Shown: in pieces, positions 8,114 through 17,500 of the stretch | Numbering within the stretch: the first letter of the stretch is position 1 | Layout of the letters: each line of letters opens with the position of its first letter | DNA from: Caldimonas mangrovi | GTDB lineage: Bacteria; Pseudomonadota; Gammaproteobacteria; Burkholderiales; Burkholderiaceae_C | NCBI RefSeq assembly: GCF_023721835.1 | Contig: NZ_JAMKFE010000024.1 | Location: 1-47,378, forward strand | Length of the DNA stretch: 47,378 nucleotides | Direction of reading: 5' to 3' | Made by a program: the position numbers and the translations under genes | Notes under the pieces: generated by a model | Database searches by the model: none | What the model was told of the DNA's origin: nothing | What the model saw: only the letters and a program-made list of their open reading frames with translations

Positions 8114-8535
8114 CCCTGCTCTGGCTCAAGGCGGCGCACCTGCTGGCCGTCGTCACCTTCGTCGGCGGCCTGCTGCTCACCACCATCCTGCTGCACCTGC
8201 TGCACGGGTCGCCGGTGCCGCGGCTGCCGCAGGAACGGCGCCTGGTGGTCGCCGTGCGCCATTGGGACCGGGCGGTCACCACGCCCGCACTCGCGCTGGT
8301 GTGGCTGCTCGGCATGGCGATGGCCGTGCGTGCGGGCTGGATGGGCGCGCCGTGGCTGCTCGGCAAGCTGGTGCTCGTGGCCGGCCTGTCGGCGTGGCAC
8401 GGTCTGCAGGCCGGGTGGCTGCAACGACTGGTCGCCGATCAGGTGACGCCGCCGCGGTGGACGCGGCGGGTGGTCGGGCCGTTGCTGGCTGCGGTGGCGG
8501 GCTGCGTGCTGCTCGTGGTGCTCAAGCCGTCGTGA
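8110..8535 (+). CDS. CopD/HemJ-like small membrane protein
   Basis: A 141-residue protein with four predicted membrane helices. It begins MTLLWLKAAHLLAVVTFVGG, with the early His and Gly-rich helix seen in HemJ/CopD-type proteins, followed by RHWDRAVTTPALALVWLLG and GAPWLLGKLVLVAGLSAWHG. It could bind haem or copper through the conserved His residues, but the family is broad and the function open. It starts inside the stop of the DUF3817 gene, and its last 14 bases overlap the 3' end of the convergent beta-lactamase gene. Confidence 0.65.
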   Translation: MTLLWLKAAHLLAVVTFVGGLLLTTILLHLLHGSPVPRLPQERRLVVAVRHWDRAVTTPALALVWLLGMAMAVRAGWMGAPWLLGKLVLVAGLSAWHGLQAGWLQRLVADQVTPPRWTRRVVGPLLAAVAGCVLLVVLKPS

Positions 8536-9412
8536 CGCGCTTGGCCACCCGGGCGATGGCGCCGTTGCGTGCGTCTTCGGCCGCGGCCGCCTCGGTCAGG
8601 TAGGCCGCCACGACGATGGGTGCGCGGCCGGGCGGCCAGTACACGCCGACGTCGTTGGTGGTGCCGCGTGCACCGGTGCCGGTCTTGCTGCCCACCTTCC
8701 AGCCGGCGGGCAGGTGGGCGCCCAGCCGCTTGCCGTTGGTCTTGCAGTCCTGCATCCATTGCACCAGCTGGGCCCGGCTGCGTGCAGAGAGCGCGTCGCC
8801 GAGCATCACGGTGCGCAGCAGCTGCGCCATCGCGCGAGGGGTGGTGGTGTCCCGCGGGTCGCCGGGCGTGCCCTCGTTGAGTTCGGGCTCGGTGCGGTCC
8901 AGCCGGGTCACGCCGTCGCCCAGGGTGCGGACATAGCGCGTCAGCCCCTGCGGGCCGCCGAAGGTCTGCAGGATCAGGTTGGCGGCGGCGTTGTCGCTCA
9001 GCGTGATGGTGGCTTCGCACAACCCGGCCAGCGTCATGCCGTCGCCGCCCACGTGCTTCTCGGTGATCGGCGAATGCGGCAGCAGCACGTCGCGGCCGTA
9101 GCGGATGCGGCGGTCCAGCCGCTCCTCGCCGGCATCCACCCGCTGCAGCACGTAGGCGCCGGCCAGCCACTTGAAGGTGCTGCACATCGGGAAGCGCTCG
9201 TCCAGCCGGTGGCCCTGCAACTGACCGGTGCCGCTGTCGAGCACGGCCACGCCCAGCCGGCCCTGCGCGCCGGCCTCGATTTCCTGCCAGGCCTCCTTGG
9301 GAAGGGTGCGCACGCCTTGGCCCAAGTTTTCCTGTGATTGGGCGCAGCTCAGCAGCGGGCCGGACGCGGCCAGGGTACTGACCAGCTGGAGGAAGTGTCG
9401 TCTGTCCATCAT
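8522..9412 (-). CDS. Class A beta-lactamase, probable Tat-exported lipoprotein
   Basis: A 296-residue serine beta-lactamase with all class A motifs: STFK with nucleophile Ser78, SDN at 139-141, ExxLN with general base Glu175, and KTG at 243-245. It hydrolyses the beta-lactam amide bond in the periplasm. The N-terminus has a twin-arginine pattern (DRRHFLQL) and a lipobox-like LLSC with Cys23, so it is probably Tat-exported and perhaps membrane-anchored, like PenA of Burkholderia. It is divergent from an AmpR-like regulator, a classical inducible arrangement. Two Met codons at the start (9412 and 9409) are equivalent. Substrate spectrum cannot be read reliably from sequence. Confidence 0.93.
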   Translation of the reverse strand: MMDRRHFLQLVSTLAASGPLLSCAQSQENLGQGVRTLPKEAWQEIEAGAQGRLGVAVLDSGTGQLQGHRLDERFPMCSTFKWLAGAYVLQRVDAGEERLDRRIRYGRDVLLPHSPITEKHVGGDGMTLAGLCEATITLSDNAAANLILQTFGGPQGLTRYVRTLGDGVTRLDRTEPELNEGTPGDPRDTTTPRAMAQLLRTVMLGDALSARSRAQLVQWMQDCKTNGKRLGAHLPAGWKVGSKTGTGARGTTNDVGVYWPPGRAPIVVAAYLTEAAAAEDARNGAIARVAKRVTTA

Positions 9413-9475
9413 GCGAGGTTCTCCGTCGAAAAAGTGCCCGAACGATAGGGCGTGGGGCCGACGGCGACAAACGGT

Positions 9476-9490
9476 CTTTCCGAGGACAAG
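9476..9490. promoter_or_regulatory. Candidate LysR-type operator (T-N11-A)
   Basis: An imperfect dyad CTTTCC/GGACAAG centred at 9483 contains T-N11-A at 9477-9489, in the 97-base gap between the beta-lactamase and the AmpR-like gene. AmpR-type regulators bind such sites between divergent genes. The motif is degenerate, so this is a weak call. Confidence 0.3.
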
Positions 9491-9509
9491 CCATAAGAAA
9501 ATCTGGGGA

Positions 9510-10373
9510 ATGAACCTCCCTCTCAATGCCTTGCGGGCCTTCGAGGCCTCGGCCCGCCACCTGAGCTTCACGCGTGCCGCCATCGAGCTGAACGTCACGC
9601 AGTCGGCGGTCAGCGCGCAGGTCAAGAGCCTGGAACAGCGGCTGGGCACGCCGCTGTTCCGGCGCCTGCCGCGCGGCCTGGCGCTCACCGACGAAGGCCA
9701 GGCGCTGCTGCCGATGCTGGCCGAGACCTTCCACCGCATCGGCGCGGTGCTCGACCAGTTTCGCGGCGGGCGCCTGCGCGAGGCGCTGACGGTGGCGGCG
9801 GTGGGCACTTTTGCGGTCGGCTGGCTGATGCCGCGGCTCGAAGCGTTCCATCGCGACCACCCGTTCGTCGACCTGCGGCTGATGATGAACAACAACCGCG
9901 TCGACCTGGCCGGTGAAGGGCTGGACTACGCCATCCGCTTCGGCGACGGGGCCTGGCACGGCACCGAGGCCGAGCCGCTGATGCAGGCGCCGCTGTCGCC
10001 GGTGTGCACCCCCGAATTGGCGGTGCGCCTGCACGAGCCGGCCGATCTGGCGCGTGAGACCTTGCTGCGTTCTTACCGCGCCGACGAGTGGACGCGCTGG
10101 TTCGCAGCGGCCGGTGTCGCGCCACCGTTGCTGCGCGGGCCGGTGTTCGACTCGTCGGTCACGATGGCCGCCGCCGCCGTGCAGGGCATGGGCATCGCGT
10201 TGTTGCCGCCCACCATGTTCGCACTCGACCTGCGTCACGAAAGGCTGGTGCAGCCCTTCGACATCCAGGTGCCGACGGGCCGCTACTGGCTGACGCGGCT
10301 GAAGTCCAAGCCGGTGTCGGCGCCCATGCGCGAGTTCAGGCAGTGGTTGCTGGCGGCCATGGAAGAGGCCTGA
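9510..10373 (+). CDS. LysR-family regulator of the AmpR/PenR group
   Basis: A 287-residue regulator. Its first 60 residues (PLNALRAFEASARHLSFTRA, AAIELNVTQSAVSAQVKSLE) are nearly those of AmpR/PenR/GcvA proteins. The effector domain follows (VAAVGTFAVGWLMPRLEAFH, DYAIRFGDGAWHG, MAAAAVQGMGIALLP). AmpR proteins sense muropeptide intermediates of cell-wall recycling and control a divergent beta-lactamase gene, which is exactly the neighbour here. The GcvA group shares the N-terminus, but context favours AmpR. The start at 9510 (MNLPLNALR) sets the helix-turn-helix in its standard position. Confidence 0.88.
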   Translation: MNLPLNALRAFEASARHLSFTRAAIELNVTQSAVSAQVKSLEQRLGTPLFRRLPRGLALTDEGQALLPMLAETFHRIGAVLDQFRGGRLREALTVAAVGTFAVGWLMPRLEAFHRDHPFVDLRLMMNNNRVDLAGEGLDYAIRFGDGAWHGTEAEPLMQAPLSPVCTPELAVRLHEPADLARETLLRSYRADEWTRWFAAAGVAPPLLRGPVFDSSVTMAAAAVQGMGIALLPPTMFALDLRHERLVQPFDIQVPTGRYWLTRLKSKPVSAPMREFRQWLLAAMEEA

Positions 10374-10379
10374 CGGGTG

Positions 10380-10862
10380 TCAGGCGCGGGACGGCATGCG
10401 TTTCGGCGTGCGGCCGCGCAGCAGGAACCCCCACGTCCACCCCAGCAGGATCAACTGCAACGGCGCGCGGACCAGCAGGTAGACGGGGCCCCAGGCGTGC
10501 CCGCCCATCGGTGCGTGCTGCAACGCGGCATACACGTTGGCCGGAAAGAAGGCGATCAGCACCGTGGCAGCAGCGAAGGCAGCGGCCGTGCGCCAGCGTC
10601 GGGTGAACAGGCCGAGCGCAATCGCGATCTCCAGCACGCCGGTGGCATGCACCAGCGCCAGCCGTAGCGGCACCCACGGCGGCAGCATCTGCGTCATCGC
10701 CTCGGCCTGCACGAAATGGCCGCTGGCGGTGAACAGGAACACCAGGCCCAGGCCCCAGGCGGCAGCGGCTTCGGTGGCCGCCGGCGCGGCGGTGCGCCCC
10801 ACCAGGCGGTTGGCCAGCAGCGGCAGGGTCAGGATCAGGAGCATCAGCAACGGGGTGGTCAT
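10380..10862 (-). CDS. DoxX-family membrane protein
   Basis: A 160-residue inner-membrane protein with four or five hydrophobic helices. The DoxX pattern is seen in AAAWGLGLVFLFTASGHF, a short loop, then ALVHATGVLEIAIALGLFTRR and AAATVLIAFFPANVYAALQH. DoxX proteins are linked to thiosulfate/quinone or sulfur-stress systems in some bacteria, but most are uncharacterised. The start at 10862 begins directly with the first membrane helix. It is followed on the same strand only by a convergent stop, so it appears monocistronic. Confidence 0.78.
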   Translation of the reverse strand: MTTPLLMLLILTLPLLANRLVGRTAAPAATEAAAAWGLGLVFLFTASGHFVQAEAMTQMLPPWVPLRLALVHATGVLEIAIALGLFTRRWRTAAAFAAATVLIAFFPANVYAALQHAPMGGHAWGPVYLLVRAPLQLILLGWTWGFLLRGRTPKRMPSRA

Positions 10863-10985
10863 GGTGCGGCGACAAGTGAAGTGCGAGGCTTGCACTGTGT
10901 CGCCGGCCGGGCCCCTTGCCCACCGGTGTGCGACGAAGCGCACGCCGCCCGCCGCGAACGGTGCAGCGGCGGGCGCAGGCGGCGC

Positions 10986-13433
10986 TCAGGGTTTCAGCAG
11001 CACCGGCTCCAGGCCGAGCGAGATCTGGCGCGAAGACGGCAGCGCCGTCTCCGTGCCCAGCAGGGTGCGCTGGCGGCTCACGCCCCATGCGGCGGGCAGG
11101 TTGACGGCCACGCCGGGTGTGGTCGACCACAGGATCACCTGGTTCTCGGTGCCGCGCTGCACGCGGAACACATGCACGCTGTCGTCGATGCGGTAGCCGT
11201 CGACCAGCCGTGCACCGCGCAGCCAGCGTGCCGCCTCGGCATAGGCATGCGCGGCATCGGTGGGCGTGCGGTAGTCGGACTGCACCAGCGACGACAGCGG
11301 GTCGGAACGCTCCCAGAAGTAGTAGCTGAAGCTGCTGACGCCCTTGGCCCACATGATCAGCAGGGCCCGCGCCGTCACCGAGCGCTGCTGCTGCGGGGTC
11401 GGCACGAAGCTCGAGCACTGGTAGAGCAGCGCGTCGCAGCCGGGGGCGCCCTCGGTGTTCCACAGCGGCTTGTTGCCGATGCCGTGGTTCACCATCAGCT
11501 GGCGCACGTTCTGGATCATCGGGCCGATCTTTTCGGGCGAGGTGTCGAAGTACCAGTGGAAGCCGACGATGTCGACGTGCTGACCGCCGCCTGCCGCCAG
11601 GAAGTTGTTGAGCCAGGCCATGCCCTGGCCGGCCGTTGCACCGGGCGAGACCAGCTGGTTGGCCGGGTCGGCGGCTTTCAGCTCTTCGCGGGCGATGCGG
11701 GCCATCTCGACCATCGTCGCCATCGAGCCGTTGTAGTGAGGCTGGTAGTCGGGCTCGTTCCACAGTTCCCAGTAGCGGATGCGCCCGGCGTAGCGGCGCG
11801 CCAGCGTGCGCACGTAATCTCGCCAGTACGCCATGTTGGTCGGCGCGCCCGAAGCGCCCAGGCCATACAGCCCGGTGACGCCCGGCGTGCTCGAGGCCCA
11901 CTGCGGCGTCTGGCCCAGCGTGTACAGGATGGCGCCGTCGGGATCGTTGCGCTTGACATAGTCGACGTACATGTCGAGCCGGCGTCCCGCCGTGTTGTTG
12001 AAGTCCCAGACGCCGGACGCAGGCTGCAGGTCGCGCCACGTGGTGCCGGTGTTCCACAGGCGCACCAGCCGGTGGCCGAGCGCCGGCCAGGTGGCGTGGC
12101 TGCCGAGCTTGTTGACGTGGATGCCGAACAGCGTGTCGGGGATCGGCCCGGTGTTGGCCGGGGCCAGGTCGTTGTACTGCAGGTCGGCGATCGTCAGGTC
12201 GTCGACGTAGACGTTGACGCCCAGCGTCTTGGGGATCACGCGCACCGTGCCGGCCACGGTACCCAGGTAGGTGCCGGTGATCTCGACCTTCTGCCAGGTG
12301 GTGGTGGCCGTGACGGTCTTGGTCGCGAAGGCGTCCCACGGATGGGCGTCGCGGCGCATCATCACTTCCACCGGCAAGGTGCTGTCGGCGCGCAGGTAGA
12401 GCGTGGCCCGGTAGGTGCGGCCCTTCGCAAAGCCGTAGGGGTAGGTCAGGTGGACCGCGCCGCCGCCCTTGCTGTTGACGCGGAAGCGCTGCGACGACGC
12501 GCCGGCGTGGACGTAGCCGGTGCGGGTTTCGCGGCCGACGCTCCAGGACGGCAGCGGCAGCCCCCAGTAGTTCACCTTCCAGCCCGAGGCGGTGCTGAGG
12601 AAGCTGCCTTCCATGTCGGCCGACGCCACGGTGGTGGACGTCACCGATTGCGCGCCTGCGGCCGGCAACGTGAGGCCGCCGATGGGCGTGTCCGAGCCGT
12701 CCACGTGGCTCAGCGTCACGTCGTCGAGATAGAGGTTGACGCCGGTGGACCTGGCGATCACGCGGATCGAGCCGGCCTCGTTCCATTGATACAGGCCTTC
12801 GAGCTCGACGCGTTGCCACGCCGTCGTCAGCTGCACGGTCCGGGTGGCGAACACGTTCCACGGCAACGCGTCGCGGCGCAACTGGATGACGACGGTGGTC
12901 GGTGCGCTGGCCTTCAGGTGAAGCGAGGCCCGGTAGGTCTTGCCGTTGACGAAGCCGTACGGGTAGGTCAGGTGGGCATCGCCGCTCTGGCGTTCGACCA
13001 CACGGAAGCGCTGTGCGCCGGTGCCGGAGCGCACATGGGCAGACGCGGTTTCGCGGGCGACCTCGAACTTCGGGAAGGGGGTGCCCCAGTAGTTCACGAC
13101 CCAGCCGGGTCCGCGCCCGGTGAAGGATGTTTCAAAACCTGCACGCATCAGCAGCGTGGCGTCGGAATCCGTCCCCGGCGTGACATCTTCTGGTACGTCG
13201 TTTCCGTTTGTTTCGTCCGGGGCCGGGGTGCTCGGCGCCGGCGTTTCGTTGCCCGGGTCGGGCTCGGTCTCTTCGGGTGGCTGGTCGACCGGCGGGGTCG
13301 ATGGGGTCGGAACTTCAGTGCCGGTGCCGGATGCCGGCGGGTTCGATTCGTCTTCGTCGGACGAACCGCCGCTGCAAGCGACGAGCAACGAGACCGCAAG
13401 GGCGGCCGTCCAGCGGTACACGGACAAGCGCAT
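10986..13433 (-). CDS. Clan GH-A-like glycoside hydrolase lipoprotein with tandem carbohydrate-binding-like modules
   Basis: An 815-residue exported lipoprotein. The signal peptide ends in the lipobox LVAC (Cys20), followed by a Pro/Thr/Glu-rich linker to about residue 90. Two homologous beta-sandwich modules of roughly 150 residues follow (each with NYWG, HLTYPYGF, GKTYRA or GRTYRA, and a TAWQRVE or TTWQKVE strand), similar to CBM4/9-type domains. The catalytic domain (about 400-740) is a TIM barrel of the GH5/GH39 type: Glu560 in YWELWNEPDY is the likely acid/base and Glu661 in LWNTEGAPG the likely nucleophile. A C-terminal beta domain with LLKP at the end completes it. It probably acts on an extracellular polysaccharide, possibly the cell's own, as PslG does. 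The substrate is not determined. Confidence 0.82.
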   Translation of the reverse strand: MRLSVYRWTAALAVSLLVACSGGSSDEDESNPPASGTGTEVPTPSTPPVDQPPEETEPDPGNETPAPSTPAPDETNGNDVPEDVTPGTDSDATLLMRAGFETSFTGRGPGWVVNYWGTPFPKFEVARETASAHVRSGTGAQRFRVVERQSGDAHLTYPYGFVNGKTYRASLHLKASAPTTVVIQLRRDALPWNVFATRTVQLTTAWQRVELEGLYQWNEAGSIRVIARSTGVNLYLDDVTLSHVDGSDTPIGGLTLPAAGAQSVTSTTVASADMEGSFLSTASGWKVNYWGLPLPSWSVGRETRTGYVHAGASSQRFRVNSKGGGAVHLTYPYGFAKGRTYRATLYLRADSTLPVEVMMRRDAHPWDAFATKTVTATTTWQKVEITGTYLGTVAGTVRVIPKTLGVNVYVDDLTIADLQYNDLAPANTGPIPDTLFGIHVNKLGSHATWPALGHRLVRLWNTGTTWRDLQPASGVWDFNNTAGRRLDMYVDYVKRNDPDGAILYTLGQTPQWASSTPGVTGLYGLGASGAPTNMAYWRDYVRTLARRYAGRIRYWELWNEPDYQPHYNGSMATMVEMARIAREELKAADPANQLVSPGATAGQGMAWLNNFLAAGGGQHVDIVGFHWYFDTSPEKIGPMIQNVRQLMVNHGIGNKPLWNTEGAPGCDALLYQCSSFVPTPQQQRSVTARALLIMWAKGVSSFSYYFWERSDPLSSLVQSDYRTPTDAAHAYAEAARWLRGARLVDGYRIDDSVHVFRVQRGTENQVILWSTTPGVAVNLPAAWGVSRQRTLLGTETALPSSRQISLGLEPVLLKP

Positions 13434-13512
13434 CTTCCTCTCCTACCCTTCTTTGAGCACTGAACCAAACAAGGTCCGTGCCGTGCCTGAAGGACGGAGG
13501 ATCTGACGCGTT

Positions 13513-13718
13513 TTGACAGTCCCGGGGTGTGACGTTTTTCCGACTTTTGGGGGATACGCCGCGCGGCGGGGCCTCTCTAGACTTCGCCGTGTTCCATTCC
13601 CTGGAACACGAGTCGATGCCGGCGGCGGGATTCCCATGCCGTTGCCGGCCCGATTCCTCCAACGACGTTTCAACGTCCTTCCGGCCCGCCCCTGCACCTC
13701 CGGGGCGGGCATTTTTTT
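13513..13718 (+). ncRNA. Candidate small RNA ending in an intrinsic terminator
   Basis: The 344-base gap between the glycoside hydrolase and NudK genes (both minus strand) contains a plus-strand terminator with no plus-strand gene before it. Upstream are TTGACA at 13513-13518 (a possible -35 without a good -10) and a perfect 6-base-pair hairpin, GTTCCA/TGGAAC, at 13591-13607. No open frame with a ribosome binding site is convincing. The simplest reading is a small regulatory RNA whose exact 5' end is unknown. Coordinates are a maximum extent. Confidence 0.35.
13684..13718 (+). terminator. Strong intrinsic terminator, plus strand
   Basis: GCCCGCCCC at 13684-13692 pairs with GGGGCGGGC at 13702-13710 and is followed by A and seven T at 13712-13718. 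The T run is on the plus strand only, so it does not terminate the minus-strand NudK transcript efficiently. Confidence 0.85.
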
Positions 13719-13777
13719 GGTTCTTCGCCGAATCCCGTGGCAGGCGACGAGAGGCGCGGCTCAGTCGCGGCACTTGT

Positions 13778-14380
13778 TCAACGAACTTCCCGTTCACGAC
13801 ACGAGAACAGGTGCAGGGCCGCGTACTGCAGCAGCATGATGGTCTTGCCGTCCTTGATGCGGCCGTCGTCGACCCAGCGCAGCGCTTCGTCGAGACGCAG
13901 CTCCATCACCTCGATGTCCTCGCCCTCGTGTGCCAGGCCGCCGCCGTCGCCGAGCCGCGAGTCGGCGTCGTACTCGCCGACGAAGCAATGCACCAGCTCG
14001 GTCACGGCGCCCGGGCTCATGTAGGCCTCGAACACCTTGCGCACGTCCTTCACGCGGTAGCCGGCTTCCTCTTCCGCTTCGGCGCGGATGCGCTCTTCCG
14101 GCGAGGCGTCGTCCAGCAGGCCGGCGGGTGTCTCGATCAGCAGGTCGTCGCAGCCGTTCACGAATGCCGGGTAGCGGAACTGGCGCGTCAGGATCACGGT
14201 GCGCTGCTGCGGGTGGTACAGCAGGATGGTGGCGCCGTTGCCGCGGTCGTAGGTCTCGCGCGTCTGCGTCTGCCAGTGGCCGTCGCGGCGCTGCCAGTCG
14301 AAGGTGGTCTTCTTCAGTACGTAGTGGTCGTCGGACAGCAGCGTCACGTCGCGCACGCGCACCCGGTCTTTCACGCTCAT
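13778..14380 (-). CDS. nudK: GDP-mannose pyrophosphatase NudK-like Nudix hydrolase
   Basis: A 200-residue Nudix protein very close in pattern to E. coli Nud[28 protein letters not shown], the Nudix helix region [21 protein letters not shown], and [21 protein letters not shown]. NudK cleaves GDP-mannose to GMP and mannose 1-phosphate. It acts in the cytoplasm as a homodimer. The start at 14380 has GGAG upstream and gives the family length. No sugar-nucleotide gene is adjacent. Confidence 0.85.
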   Translation of the reverse strand: MSVKDRVRVRDVTLLSDDHYVLKKTTFDWQRRDGHWQTQTRETYDRGNGATILLYHPQQRTVILTRQFRYPAFVNGCDDLLIETPAGLLDDASPEERIRAEAEEEAGYRVKDVRKVFEAYMSPGAVTELVHCFVGEYDADSRLGDGGGLAHEGEDIEVMELRLDEALRWVDDGRIKDGKTIMLLQYAALHLFSCREREVR

Positions 14381-14572
14381 CGGTGTTTCTCCATCGAACA
14401 AACTCGAACAGACCGCGCGAGCATGCCAGCGGCGCAGGCCGGCCTGGTGAACGAACGTGTACGTGGCTTCCCGGAGCACAGCGGGCGCCTCGCGTGATAA
14501 GGTCATCGCCCGAACACGGGGTGCCATGGCACGGGCCCCGGAAACAAATACAACAGCGTCGAGGTCGGATCG

Positions 14573-17500
14573 ATGATCGGAGAGGAGGCGGTGGGCGTCC
14601 AGCCGGGACGGCCTGCCGAACAAGCCGCAGCACCCGTGCTGGAACAGGCCGAGCACCTGATGGCGCGAGGCCTGTACCTGAACGCGCAGGCGCTGCTGCC
14701 GGCTCTCGAGGCCGACGACAGCGCCCAGGCGCGCCTTACCGCGGCACGCCTGTTGTGGCACCTCGGCGCACGCCGCGAGGCCGACGGCCGGGTGCTGAGA
14801 ACCTGGCGCCGCCATCGCGACGATCCCGCTGCGGTGGTCGACATGATCCGCTCGGTCGGGTCGCGCCGCGGGCCCTATCGCGCGTGGAAGCTGCTCGAAG
14901 CGCACCCCTTGCCGGCGGATGCGCCCGACAAGCTGCGGGCCGACTGGCATTCGCTGTGTGCCGGCACGCTGGGCTGGCTGCGCGACTTCGAGCGTGCCGA
15001 GGCCGAGCACCGCAGTGCGTTGGCCCTCGATGCCAACGAAGCCTGGGTGCGCGTGGAATGGAGCTATGTCTGCGAGCAGCGCGACGCCTACGACGAAGCG
15101 CTGGCGCAGGCGCGCGAGGCCCTGCGGCTGCGGCCCGGCTACCGGCCGGCGCTCCAGGCGGTGGCGCACTTCTGCACCCTGCTGGGCCGTGACGACGAAG
15201 CGCTCGCACTGCTCGGCGACGCGGTCCGTGGCACCCAAGCTGCGGCGCTGGCCATGCCGTTGTTCGAGTTGCAGATGGAGCGCGGCCTGCACGCCGATGC
15301 GCTTCAGACGCTGGACCGCTGCCGCCGCTACCTCGCGCGCGCCGACATCGGCATCGAGCAGTGGCTCGCTGCGCGCCGCGCCGACGTCGCACTGCGCCTG
15401 GGCGACGTGGCCGGGGCACGTGCCCACGCGCTGCTGGCCGGTGGTCCTTTCTACGAAGGGCTGGCGAAGCGCCTCGAAGACACCTCGCTGTCAGAGTGCC
15501 GCGTCGAGCTGCCGGTCGGCTTCGTGCGCCAGCACTTCAACACCTGCGCACCGGCCACGCTCGCGACGTTGAGCCGCTACTGGTCACGCCCCGCCCCGCA
15601 CCTCGAGATCGCCGAGGCGATCTGCTACGACGGCACGCCCAACCACAGCGAGCGCCGCTGGGCCGAGGAGCAGGCCTTCCTGACGCGCGAGTTCACCGTC
15701 GACTGGGACACCGCCCGCGCGCTGCTCGATGCCGGCGTGCCCTTCACGCTGACCACGGTGGCCACGCACAGCGCGCACCTGCAGGCGGTGATCGGCTACG
15801 ACGAGCTGCGTGGCAGCCTCCTGATCCGCGACCCGTCCAAGCGCACCCATGTCGAGTTCGACGCGGCCTCGCTCTTCGAGTCGCACCGGCCTTTTGGCCC
15901 GCGCGGCATGCTGTTGCTGCCGCACGAGGAAGCCGCGCGCATCGCCGGCATCGCACTGCCCGAAAGCGAGCTGTGGGACGGCTATCACGAGGTGATGTAC
16001 GCGCTGAGCCGGCACGATCGCGACGCCGCGGTGCGGGCTGCCGATGCGCTGCGCGCGCGGGCGCCCGGGCATCGCCTGAGCCTCAATGCCGATCGCTCGA
16101 TCGCCGGCTACGACGGCAACGAAGCGGCGGCGCTCGATCTGACGGAACGCCTGCTCGCGCTGTACCCGCAGGAGCCGAACCTGCAGTTGTCGAAGGCCGC
16201 GTCGTTGTCGGTGCTTGGCAGCCGCGAGCAATGCGCCGACTGGTGGGCCACGGTGCAGGCCGGCCCGGGTTTCGACCCGGTGGTCGCAGTGCGCTACGCG
16301 CAGTTCCTGTCCGAAGACGCGCGCCGGCACCGCGAGGTGTTCCAGCTGCTGGAAAAGACGCTCACGGTGCACCCGACCGACGGCGCTGCATGGTTCACGC
16401 TCGCCACCCTGCTGTGGCAGCGCGGCCGACGCGAGCAGGCGCTGCAGCACTACCGCATCGCGGCGTGCCTGCAAGACACCAACGAGCACCACGCCGAGAG
16501 CTACGTGCGCGCCTGCCATGTGCTGCACCGATCGCCCGAGGGCTTCGACTTCCTGTTCCAGCGCGTGATCCGGCTGGGTCCGAAGTCGGCGTACCCGGTG
16601 TTCACGTTGTTTTCTCAGCTCGAAGCGGTGGAGCGCACCTCGGAAGGGTTCGATCTCCTGCGGGACGCGGTCTGCCGCCGGCCCGACGACCCTGAACTGC
16701 TGCTGTTTGCCGCCGAGGTGCATCTGCGCTACGGGGAGCCGGCGCGCGCCGGCGAACTGCTCGAGCAGGCGAGGCCGGTGGCCAAGCGCGCCGGCTGGCT
16801 GCGCCTGCGATCGATGCACTGCCGTGAAACGGGTGACACCGCACAGGCACTGGCGCTGGCGCGGGAAGCCAGCGCGATCGAGCCGCTCAACGTGGGTTTC
16901 CATCGACTGGTGGCATCGCTGCTGGCGCAGACCGAGGGCCGTGCGGCCGCGCTGGCCCATCTGCGCCAGGTGGCGCACCGGCACGAGCACCACTTCGAGC
17001 TGCAGCATCTACTGCTCGGGTGGCTGCCCGACGATGCACTGCCCGAGGCGATCGAGCGGCTGCACCACATGCTGCGCATCAGCCCCCACAACGCGTGGGC
17101 GCACCGCGAACTGGCCATCAAGCTGAGCGCCCAGCGGCGCTTCGACGAGGCCTGGCGCAGCGCACAGGCCGCGCTCGAGATGGCGCCGCGACAGTCCGAG
17201 ACGCATTCGACGCTGGCCTACGTGCGCCTGCGCGAGGGCCGGCCCGACGAGGCCCGGCGCCATCTGCGCGACGCGATCACGCTGTCGGTCGACAACGACT
17301 ATGCCGTGGCCGCGCTGATCGATCTCGACCCGTCGCTGGCTGCCAGACGCGAGGCGCTCGACTTCGTGCGCGGCGAGCTGACGCGGCAGGTCACGCTCGG
17401 CGACGGCCTGCTGACCTTTCAGGAAACCGCGCGCACGATCATGGAGCCCGACGAACTGCTCGCGGTGCTGCAGGGTGTGCTCGACCGGCGCGAAGACCTG

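Noticed and set aside
8110-8535. Calling this gene hemJ
   Set aside because: Resemblance is limited to the first helix and overall topology; CopD-like is as good a match and no haem gene is nearby.
10336-13463. Very long open frames (over 800 codons) in other frames of the glycoside hydrolase region
   Set aside because: They have the Arg/His/Gly-rich composition of shadow frames in GC-rich DNA and no recognisable domains; the lipoprotein frame has a signal peptide and catalytic motifs.
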